From positions 1-5,012 of the forward strand of contig CAITNA010000190.1 of assembly GCA_903893675.1 (NCBI GenBank): a stretch of 5,012 nucleotides of DNA. The letters run 5' to 3'. This DNA is from an uncultured Micrococcales bacterium (GTDB lineage: Bacteria > Actinomycetota > Actinomycetes > Actinomycetales > Microbacteriaceae). A model generated the notes under the pieces. It saw only the letters and a list, made by a program, of their open reading frames with translations. It searched no databases and was not told the DNA's origin. Of this stretch, positions 1 to 5,012 are shown one piece after another. Position numbers and translations under genes: made by a program. Each line of letters begins with the position of its first letter. Position 1 is the stretch's first letter.

Positions 1-338
1 GAGACTTCGGGCTGGTTGAGGGTTCTGGTTCGATTGGCGAGCACACGGCCATCCAAGGGTTGAATCTCTTCGAAGTCGATGCCCTCGGGTTAGACCGCCT
101 AGACCGCGAGGTCTTGAAGGTGCTTTGCCAGCAATACGCGGGCAGGGCGGTTGGCATTTCGACCATAGCCGTCTCAGTGGGCGAGGAACCCGACACCATC
201 GAGGCTGTAGTCGAGCCGTTTTTGGTTAGAGCGGGGTTAGTCATCAGAACCCCGAAGGGCCGTGAGGCCACCGCCAAGGCATATCAGCACCTGGGGCTTG
301 CCTCGCCTGCCCAGTCGGCAAGCCTGTTTGACCTATGA
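1..338 (+). CDS. ruvB: Holliday junction branch-migration ATPase RuvB, C-terminal part (5' truncated)
   Basis: RuvB is the hexameric AAA+ motor that, with RuvA, drives branch migration of Holliday junctions during recombinational repair in the cytoplasm. Only the last 111 residues are present. The frame is open from base 3 to the TGA at 336-338, so the gene begins outside the window; the ATG-like TTG at base 60 is internal. The visible part is the end of the small AAA+ subdomain and the DNA-binding winged helix. Recognisable family blocks are ALGLDRLDREVL, a segment with VGISTIAVSVGEE, TIEAVVEPFLVRAGLVIRT, and TPKGREATAKAYQHLG. The Walker and sensor motifs lie upstream and cannot be checked. 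The protein ends with a short tail, SLFDL, after the conserved domain. The usual partners ruvC and ruvA would be expected upstream. An intrinsic terminator starts ten bases after the stop. Identification is firm from motif order and from the neighbouring yajC-secDF. Confidence 0.95.
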   Translation, partial: DFGLVEGSGSIGEHTAIQGLNLFEVDALGLDRLDREVLKVLCQQYAGRAVGISTIAVSVGEEPDTIEAVVEPFLVRAGLVIRTPKGREATAKAYQHLGLASPAQSASLFDL

Positions 339-339
339 T
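334..339 (+). promoter_or_regulatory. Possible -10 hexamer for yajC-secDF
   Basis: TATGAT matches the sigma-70-type -10 consensus at five of six positions and overlaps the ruvB stop codon. Transcription would begin near 345-347, about 44 bases before the yajC GTG. I see no convincing -35 hexamer at 16-18 bases spacing and no extended -10 TG. Actinobacterial housekeeping promoters often rely mainly on the -10, which keeps the site plausible. The terminator that follows makes some promoter after ruvB likely, or else leaky readthrough. This is inference from one short motif. Confidence 0.27.
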
Positions 340-347
340 TGTCTAGG

Positions 348-369
348 TGCGCCCAAGGCGCATTTTTTT
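348..369 (+). terminator. Rho-independent terminator after ruvB
   Basis: A perfect 6-bp stem (TGCGCC at 348-353 with GGCGCA at 357-362) closes a CAA loop and is followed directly by seven T's (363-369). Five of the six pairs are G-C, and the U-tract is uninterrupted. It lies ten bases after the ruvB stop and 20 bases before the yajC start, so it should end most transcripts from the ruv side. Only the plus strand has a strong T-tract after the hairpin, so it does not look bidirectional. Confidence 0.85.
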
Positions 370-389
370 CGAACGAAAGTCGGTCACCC

Positions 390-788
390 GTGGCTTCAAA
401 CATCTTCCTCTTCGCTGTTCTCGCAGTGATGATCGTGTTCATGTTCACCAACAACAAGAAGCGCAAGGCTCAGGCCCAGAAGCTTCAGGACACCGTCGTT
501 CCAGGAGCATACGTAATGCTCACCAGCGGCATCTATGGCACCGTCGTCAAGGCTGACGAGGCTCGCTTGACCATCGAGACCACCCCAGGCACTCGCCTCG
601 AGGTGAACCGTCTTGCAGTTCGTCAGGTTGAGGCAAACGCTCCAGTTGCTGCAAAGCCTGCAGCTCAAGCAGTCGCGAAGGCAGCGACCAAGGCAGCAGC
701 AAAGCCTGCCGCTAAGGCTGCACCTCGTGCAACCGCAGTAAAGAAGCCTGCTGCAAAGCCAGCGGCGAAGACCGCCACTAAGAAGTAA
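390..788 (+). CDS. yajC: Preprotein translocase subunit YajC with Lys/Ala-rich tail
   Basis: YajC is a small single-span membrane protein associated with SecDF and the SecYEG translocon; its exact role is still unclear and it is usually dispensable. I place the start at GTG 390, giving 132 residues. The membrane span then begins at once (about residues 4-20), and a GAAAG ribosome binding site lies ten bases upstream. The same frame stays open back to TTG 339, but that start would run through the terminator hairpin and add 17 non-family residues. After the span comes a basic NNKKRKAQAQK patch, then the family core with VVPGAYVMLTSGIYGTVV (about 37-53) and a beta-rich segment to about residue 82. 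From about residue 87 to the end is a tail of Lys, Ala and Pro only lightly interrupted, resembling histone-H1-like tails; many YajC proteins are shorter and lack it. The secD start follows 18 bases after the TAA, suggesting one transcript. Confidence 0.93.
   Translation: MASNIFLFAVLAVMIVFMFTNNKKRKAQAQKLQDTVVPGAYVMLTSGIYGTVVKADEARLTIETTPGTRLEVNRLAVRQVEANAPVAAKPAAQAVAKAATKAAAKPAAKAAPRATAVKKPAAKPAAKTATKK
648..785 (+). repeat. Low-complexity KPAAK-type coding repeats in the yajC 3' end
   Basis: This stretch codes for about 46 residues, nearly all Ala, Lys, Pro and Thr, with recurring AAKPAA units. At the DNA level, GCAAAGCCTGC occurs twice exactly (651-661 and 699-709), and a related version, AAGCCTGCTGCAAAGCC, occurs at 744-760. 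The repeats are imperfect and use mixed Ala codons, so the tail is probably held by selection on composition rather than being a fresh slippage product. Unit number may vary between strains. Confidence 0.6.
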
Positions 789-794
789 TTCACC

Positions 795-804
795 AAAGGA
801 AAAG
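795..804 (+). promoter_or_regulatory. Ribosome binding site fixing the secD TTG start
   Basis: The purine run AAAGGAAAAG holds AGGA at 797-800, six bases before TTG 807. No ATG or GTG lies between the yajC stop and this point in the secD frame, and the first membrane span begins soon after. These facts together support the rare TTG as the true start. Confidence 0.7.
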
Positions 805-806
805 TT

Positions 807-2540
807 TTGGCTGTTTCATCGGTTACCAAGATCGCGCGCAAGCGCCTAGCTTGGCTGCTCACCCTGACCATCACCTTCGCGGCCCTAATCGGTCTCGGTC
901 TGGTTACCAAGCAGGTCGGCGCAACGTTCGCACCTCAGCTTGCGCTTGACCTTCAGGGTGGAACCTCGATCATCCTTTCGCCGACAGTGGGCGAGGGGCA
1001 GAAGGTAACTCAGGAGCAGTTGCAGCAGGCGGTTTCGATTATTCGTCAGCGCATCGACTCAACCGGTGTATCTGAAGCAACCATCACCACATCGAGCGAT
1101 AACAACATCATCGTCGAGATTCCTGGAACTCCGAGCGAGCAGACCCTGACTCTGATTAAGAGCAGTGCAAAGCTCGAGTTCCGCCCTGTGATTCTCGCTG
1201 ACTCGGGAGCGACCACCACCATCGGTGGCAACACCTCGGCAACCGCGAGCCCTTCTGCAAAGGCCACCGCAAAGGCGAGCGCTACTCCGACCGCAAGCGC
1301 AGCTGCGACTCCAACCGCCGCTCCAACTGACGCAAGCGACCCAAACTGGGTCAGCCCAGCACTTCGCACCGCGTTCAACTCACTGAACTGTGGAACCGAG
1401 TTCCGCAAGCCTGGTCAGGTCGACGACCCAACCAAGCCGCTGATCACCTGTGACACCAGCCGCTACCAGAAGTTCTTGCTTGGCCCAGTTGAGCTCGACG
1501 GCACCAACATCTCGAACGCAGACGCTGGCACCGTAACCACCTCAACCGGTGCATCGACTAACACCTGGGCAGTCAACTTGTCTTTCGACACGAATGGCAC
1601 CAACATCTTTGCTGATGTCACCAAGCGCCTCGTTTCGCTTTCATCTCCTCGCAACCAGTTCGCAGTAACCATCGACGGTTATGTCATCACTGCCCCTGCG
1701 ACTCAGGCTGTCATCGCCAACGGAAACGCGCAGATCACCGGTTCGTTCACCGCTGAGAGCTCTAAGGCTCTAGCAGACCAGCTGAAGTACGGCTCGCTGC
1801 CATTCGGCTTCCAGGTTCAGAGCCAGGAGAACATCTCGGCGACTCTCGGCTCGGCATCGCTGCAGGGTGGTTTGCTAGCAGGCCTCATAGGTCTCTTGCT
1901 CGTTGTCATCTACTCGGTCTTCCAGTACCGCAGCCTCGCAATCGTCACCATCGGTTCGCTGGTTGTGGCAGCGGTGATTACCTACCTCGTGATCGCTTTG
2001 CTTTCATGGCGTCAGGGCTACCGCCTCTCGCTCTCGGGCATTGCCGGTCTGATCGTGGCAATCGGTATTACCGCTGACTCGTTCATCGTTTACTTCGAGC
2101 GTGTTCGCGACGAGCTTCGCGATGGTCGCCCGCTGAATGCCGCGGTCGAGGCCGGCTGGAAGCGCGCCATCAGAACCATCCTTGTCTCGGATGGTGTGAG
2201 CCTTCTTTCTGCTGTGGTTCTCTACTTGTTGACCGTGGGTAGCGTTCGTGGTTTTGCCTACACCTTGGGATTGACCACTCTGATCGACCTCTTGGTCGTA
2301 ACCCTGTTCACCCACCCGATGCTCGAGTTGCTTGCCCAGATGCGATACTTCGCGTCAGGCCACAAGTGGTCAGGCTTCGATGTCAAGACCTTCGCTGCAA
2401 CCGCATACGTCGGTCGCGGCAAGTTCAATGTTTCAGAGACTGTTAGCGAGGCAAAGCGCGGAAAGGCTTCTAAGGAAGCAGCAAAGCGTCAGACCATCGC
2501 CGAGCGCAAGGCCGCTCAGAGCCAGGAAGGCAACGACTAA
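807..2540 (+). CDS. secD: Protein translocase subunit SecD
   Basis: SecD pairs with SecF to form a proton-driven membrane complex that assists late steps of Sec-dependent export on the outer side of the membrane. The product is 577 residues from TTG 807. Span 1 is at about 14-34 and is followed by the conserved LALDLQGGTSIIL block (45-57). A large extracytoplasmic region reaches about 350. Spans 2-6 lie at about 354-373, 376-399, 408-429, 454-476 and 481-505. The signature GIAGLIVAIGITADSF spans 411-426; D424 aligns with the proton-relay aspartate D519 of Escherichia coli SecD, and FERVRDELRDG follows. Residues about 133-180 form a Ser/Ala/Thr/Pro linker, and C195 and C215 form a likely disulfide pair in the outer domain. 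The C-terminus (about 538-577) is a charged, Lys/Ala/Glu-rich cytoplasmic tail. The secF ATG overlaps the stop by one base. SecD and SecF are separate proteins here, not the fused SecDF of some bacteria. Confidence 0.97.
   Translation: MAVSSVTKIARKRLAWLLTLTITFAALIGLGLVTKQVGATFAPQLALDLQGGTSIILSPTVGEGQKVTQEQLQQAVSIIRQRIDSTGVSEATITTSSDNNIIVEIPGTPSEQTLTLIKSSAKLEFRPVILADSGATTTIGGNTSATASPSAKATAKASATPTASAAATPTAAPTDASDPNWVSPALRTAFNSLNCGTEFRKPGQVDDPTKPLITCDTSRYQKFLLGPVELDGTNISNADAGTVTTSTGASTNTWAVNLSFDTNGTNIFADVTKRLVSLSSPRNQFAVTIDGYVITAPATQAVIANGNAQITGSFTAESSKALADQLKYGSLPFGFQVQSQENISATLGSASLQGGLLAGLIGLLLVVIYSVFQYRSLAIVTIGSLVVAAVITYLVIALLSWRQGYRLSLSGIAGLIVAIGITADSFIVYFERVRDELRDGRPLNAAVEAGWKRAIRTILVSDGVSLLSAVVLYLLTVGSVRGFAYTLGLTTLIDLLVVTLFTHPMLELLAQMRYFASGHKWSGFDVKTFAATAYVGRGKFNVSETVSEAKRGKASKEAAKRQTIAERKAAQSQEGND
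1203..1346 (+). other. Ser/Ala/Thr/Pro low-complexity linker coding segment in SecD
   Basis: SecD residues about 133-180 are almost entirely Ala, Ser, Thr and Pro with a few Lys, including SATASPSAKATAKASATPT. They interrupt the first extracytoplasmic subdomain between KLEFRPVIL (122-130) and the segment carrying the cysteine pair. It looks like a flexible spacer outside the membrane. Escherichia coli SecD has nothing similar that I know of, whereas actinobacterial SecD proteins often carry a variable insert at this position. Its composition, rich in Thr, Ser and Pro, is also what actinobacterial O-mannosylation sites look like, but modification is only a guess. Confidence 0.6.
2524..2530 (+). 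promoter_or_regulatory. Ribosome binding site of secF inside secD
   Basis: AGGAAGG ends nine bases before the secF ATG at 2540 and lies within the last codons of secD. With the TAATG stop/start overlap, it supports translation of secF by ribosomes finishing secD, which would keep the two subunits in balanced supply. Confidence 0.7.
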
Positions 2541-3514
2541 TGTCAAAGTTCAGCGACCTTGGAAACGCTCTCTACAACGGCCAGCGTTCGGTTAACTTCA
2601 TCGGCCGCCGCAAGTACTTCTATGTAGTTGCAGTGATCATGATTGCTCTTGCGGTCATCGTGCCGATTCTTCGCGGAGGCTTCAACCTCGGCATCGACTT
2701 CCGCGGCGGAAGCGAGTTCCGCCTAGACGGCGTTTCGCAGACCACTCAGCAGACCGCTATCGATGCAGTTCACACTGTTGTTCCAAACTCTGAGCCGGTC
2801 GTCACTGCAGTAGGCACTTCTTCGCTGCGTGTGCAGACCCAAGAGCTCTCGGACACCAACTCAGAGGCAGTTCGCGTTGCGCTTGCAAAGGCATACAACG
2901 TTGACAGCTCGAAGGTAGCGTCGTCATTCATCGGCGCTAACTGGGGAACGGATGTAACCGGCAAGGCCTTGAATGGTCTGATCGTCTTCATCGTGCTTGC
3001 AGCGATTCTGATGGCAATCTACTTCCGCACGCTGAAGATGTCTGCCGCAGCGATGATTGCGCTTATTCACGACTTGATCATCACCGCTGGAATCTATGGA
3101 GCCTTGGGCTTCGAGGTAACTCCTGCAGCTGTTATCGGTTTCTTGACCATCCTCGGTTACTCGCTCTACGACACCGTTGTGGTCTTCGACAAGATTCGCG
3201 AGAACACCTTCGAAGTCGAGTTCAGTGAGACCGCAACCTTCGCTGAGCGCGTCAACCTGGCAATCAACCAGACCCTGGTTCGTTCGATCAACACCTCGGT
3301 TGTTGCCGTTCTGCCAGTTGCTGCGATTTTGTTCATCGGTGCAACCTTGCTGGGGGCCGGAACCCTGCGCGACATCTCGCTTGCGCTATTCATCGGTATC
3401 ATCATCGGCACCTACTCGACCATCTTCATTGCGGCTCCGATCTACTCGCAGTTCCGCGAGAAGGAGCCGAAGTATGCAAAGGCAGCCGAGAAGGTTCTCG
3501 CTTCGCGCGCTTAG
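2540..3514 (+). CDS. secF: Protein translocase subunit SecF
   Basis: SecF is the second half of the SecDF proton-driven export motor in the cytoplasmic membrane. The 324-residue product matches the usual length of a stand-alone SecF. A cytoplasmic start with RRK at 23-25 leads into span 1 (about 26-44). The family block LGIDFRGGSEF follows at 50-60, then an extracytoplasmic domain to about 140. Further spans lie at about 143-161, 168-188, 194-216, 252-272 and 276-300. In GYSLYDTVVVFDKIREN (206-222), D211 aligns with E. coli SecF D213, and R248 in NQTLVRSINTS aligns with E. coli R247. These are residues implicated in proton flow, so the subunit appears functional. The C-terminus is short, Lys-rich and cytoplasmic (REKEPKYAKAAEKVL). 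The start ATG shares its A with the secD TAA and is preceded by a good ribosome binding site. Nothing is missing or broken. Confidence 0.97.
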   Translation: MSKFSDLGNALYNGQRSVNFIGRRKYFYVVAVIMIALAVIVPILRGGFNLGIDFRGGSEFRLDGVSQTTQQTAIDAVHTVVPNSEPVVTAVGTSSLRVQTQELSDTNSEAVRVALAKAYNVDSSKVASSFIGANWGTDVTGKALNGLIVFIVLAAILMAIYFRTLKMSAAAMIALIHDLIITAGIYGALGFEVTPAAVIGFLTILGYSLYDTVVVFDKIRENTFEVEFSETATFAERVNLAINQTLVRSINTSVVAVLPVAAILFIGATLLGAGTLRDISLALFIGIIIGTYSTIFIAAPIYSQFREKEPKYAKAAEKVLASRA

Positions 3515-3541
3515 TCTGCCGACGCCAATAGGCGATAGGTA

Positions 3542-3559
3542 AACTCTCTTCAAGGAGTT
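3542..3559 (+). promoter_or_regulatory. rel ribosome binding site within a small hairpin
   Basis: AAGGAG (3552-3557) lies seven bases before the rel ATG at 3565 and is the strongest Shine-Dalgarno match in the window. The same bases can pair upstream: AACTC (3542-3546) is the exact complement of GAGTT (3555-3559), and T3547 could add a G-U pair with G3554, leaving a six-base CTTCAA loop. The whole GGAG core would be paired. The ribosome binding site is well supported; the hairpin is short and its regulatory value is inferred. Confidence 0.6.
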
Positions 3560-3564
3560 CTCCC

Positions 3565-5012
3565 ATGACAGACGTAACGCCAACCAGCACCATTGGCTCG
3601 CTGCGCGACCGTCTGCCACGCCTGTTCGGCAAAAGCGGGCCATACCAGCGCGAACTCAATGAGCTCATCCGAGTAGTTCGCTCCAACCACCCGAAGAGTG
3701 ACCTAGCACTTATCGAGCGAGCGTTCGCAACCGCCGAAGAGGCTCACCGCGGTCAGAACCGCAAGAGTGGCGAGCCTTACATCACCCATCCGCTAGCGGT
3801 CGCCCAGATTCTTGCAGACCTGGGAATTGGCGCCGTTGCAATTGCGGCTGCTTTGCTCCATGACACCGTAGAAGACACCGAATACAGCCTCGAACAGCTC
3901 GACAAAGATTTTGGGCCAGAGGTTGCAATGCTTGTCGACGGCGTCACCAAGCTCGACAAGGTTAAGGTCGGCGATCACGCTCAGGCCGAGACCGTGCGCA
4001 AGATGGTCGTGGCGATGTCGCGCGACATTCGAGTGCTGGTGATCAAGCTTGCAGACCGACTTCACAACGCTCGAACCTGGGGTTTCGTGCCAATCGAATC
4101 GGCTCGTCGCAAGGCTCAAGAGACCCTAGAGATCTACGCTCCGCTTGCGCACCGCCTTGGTATCAACACCATCAAGTGGGAGCTCGAGGACATCTCGTTC
4201 TCGGTCCTATACCCAAAGGTCTACGAAGAAATCGTGAACTTGGTTTCGCAGCGTGCGCCGCAGCGTGAGCAATACATCGACGGTGTGATCTCTGAAATCG
4301 AGAGCGACCTGCGCGAAAACAAGGTCAAGGGTTCGGTAGCCGGTCGTCCGAAGCAGTACTACTCGATTTATCAAAAGATGGTTGTTCGCGGGCGCGAGTT
4401 CGACGACATCTATGACTTGGTGGGCATCCGTGTATTGGTCAGCTCGGTTCGCGACTGCTATGCGGTGCTCGGGTCGATTCACGCGCGCTGGAACCCGGTG
4501 CAGGGCCGCTTCAAGGACTACATCGCGATGCCTAAGTTCAACCTGTACCAGTCGCTGCACACCACTGTGATTGGCCCAGGCGGTCGCACTGTTGAGATTC
4601 AGATCAGAACTCAAGAGATGCACCAGCGCGCCGAATATGGTGTCGCGGCCCACTGGAAGTACAAGGAGCAGGTCGGCACCAGTGGCGAGGTCAGCGAAGA
4701 AGACATGACTTGGCTGAAGCACCTAACCGACTGGCAGGCCGAGACCCAAGACCCGGGTGAATTCTTGGATGCGCTGCGCTTTGAGATCGGCGCTAAAGAG
4801 GTCTACGTCTTTACGCCTAAGGGCAAAGTCATCGGCCTTGCCGGCGGTTCAACCTCTGTCGACTTCGCCTATGCCGTTCACACCGACGTCGGTCACCGCA
4901 CCATGGGCGCCAAGGTAAATGGCCGCCTCGTGCCGCTGGACACGCCGCTCAACAGTGGCGATGTCGTCGAGATTTTCACGAGCAAGTCGCCAGAGGCGGC
5001 ACCGTCGAAGGA
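3565..5012 (+). CDS. rel: Bifunctional (p)ppGpp synthetase/hydrolase Rel, N-terminal part (3' truncated)
   Basis: Rel transfers pyrophosphate from ATP to GDP or GTP to make (p)ppGpp under amino-acid starvation and also hydrolyses it, so it sets the stringent response. The start is ATG 3565, and the frame stays open to the right edge after 482 residues, roughly 60% of a usual long Rel. The HD hydrolase domain (about 45-200) has H61, the GQNRKSGEPYITHP block (63-76), HDTVED (99-104) and LADRLHNAR (162-170); the metal and catalytic residues are all present. The synthetase (about 240-370) has GRPKQYYSIYQKM (260-272), D284, RFKD (315-318), Y328 in NLYQSLHTT, and E344 in VEIQIRT. RFKD is the charge pattern of bifunctional enzymes, whereas synthetase-only RelA has an EXDD pattern. 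The TGS domain (about 411-474) has VYVFTPKGK and FAYAVHTDVGHR, whose histidines lie where relatives contact the tRNA 3' end. The helical, zinc-finger and ACT/RRM parts lie outside. rel stands 50 bases after secF. Confidence 0.97.
   Translation, partial: MTDVTPTSTIGSLRDRLPRLFGKSGPYQRELNELIRVVRSNHPKSDLALIERAFATAEEAHRGQNRKSGEPYITHPLAVAQILADLGIGAVAIAAALLHDTVEDTEYSLEQLDKDFGPEVAMLVDGVTKLDKVKVGDHAQAETVRKMVVAMSRDIRVLVIKLADRLHNARTWGFVPIESARRKAQETLEIYAPLAHRLGINTIKWELEDISFSVLYPKVYEEIVNLVSQRAPQREQYIDGVISEIESDLRENKVKGSVAGRPKQYYSIYQKMVVRGREFDDIYDLVGIRVLVSSVRDCYAVLGSIHARWNPVQGRFKDYIAMPKFNLYQSLHTTVIGPGGRTVEIQIRTQEMHQRAEYGVAAHWKYKEQVGTSGEVSEEDMTWLKHLTDWQAETQDPGEFLDALRFEIGAKEVYVFTPKGKVIGLAGGSTSVDFAYAVHTDVGHRTMGAKVNGRLVPLDTPLNSGDVVEIFTSKSPEAAPSK

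Noticed and set aside
222..250. A possible -35-like TTGGTT within the 3' end of ruvB
   Set aside because: No -10 hexamer lies at 16-19 bases spacing, so no promoter can be supported.
2004..2315. A 103-codon minus-strand frame inside secD, and similar antisense frames at 1046-1408 and 3793-4119
   Set aside because: These are antisense to strongly conserved coding sequence, have no family features, and are explained by codon bias in a moderately GC-rich genome.
3528..3539. A tiny direct repeat, ATAGG-CG-ATAGG, and a 4-bp CGCC/GGCG stem in the secF-rel gap
   Set aside because: Both are too short to stand above chance, and no T-tract follows the stem, so it is not a terminator.
3177..3542. A plus-strand 121-codon frame overlapping the end of secF
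   Set aside because: Its product is Arg/Ser-rich without domain features, typical of a shifted reading of a real gene. The secF frame is conserved to its end.
4207..4722. A 171-codon open frame on the minus strand opposite rel
   Set aside because: It lies wholly within the conserved synthetase region of rel, whose plus-strand product matches the family residue by residue. It has no recognisable domain, so it is a shadow frame.
1..5012. A possible novel defence, mobile or secondary-metabolite system
   Set aside because: All five genes are well-known core functions in a common actinobacterial order. No repeats, tRNA, integrase, transposase or unusual base composition was seen.

Overview
The window is a compact, entirely plus-strand block of housekeeping genes that reads as the chromosome of an actinobacterium. 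Gene order is ruvB (3' end) - yajC - secD - secF - rel (5' part). The protein features also fit Actinomycetota: a SecD with a Ser/Ala/Thr/Pro linker and a cysteine pair in its outer domain, a YajC with a long Lys/Ala tail, and a long bifunctional Rel. GC content looks to be in the mid-50s by eye (one counted 60-base line gave 57%), moderate for the phylum. My inference is a Microbacteriaceae-like organism, possibly a small-genome freshwater type, but the genus cannot be fixed from this sequence.

Layout. Bases 1-338 are the C-terminal winged-helix part of RuvB, cut by the left edge. Bases 348-369 hold a textbook intrinsic terminator (6-bp stem, CAA loop, seven T's), with a possible -10 hexamer just before it. 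yajC runs 390-788 from a GTG, secD 807-2540 from a TTG, and secF 2540-3514 from an ATG whose A is the last base of the secD stop. After a 50-base gap with a strong ribosome binding site, rel starts at 3565 and runs off the right edge at 5012, after about 482 residues covering the hydrolase, synthetase and TGS domains.

How the genes work together. YajC, SecD and SecF form the accessory membrane complex of the Sec translocon, which uses the proton gradient to help draw secreted proteins across the membrane. Their spacing (18 bases, then a 1-base overlap) indicates co-transcription and translational coupling of secD and secF. RuvB belongs to the Holliday-junction branch-migration motor and appears to end a separate transcription unit. 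Rel makes and degrades (p)ppGpp in the stringent response. It may be read from the secDF message or from its own promoter.

No gene-free stretch exceeds 300 bases. I see no mobile element, CRISPR array, RNA gene or defence system, and nothing that amounts to a new biological system. The points worth a second look are local: the terminator/promoter junction after ruvB, the basic tail of YajC, the linker and cysteine pair of SecD, the absence of apt between secF and rel, and a small hairpin covering the rel ribosome binding site.
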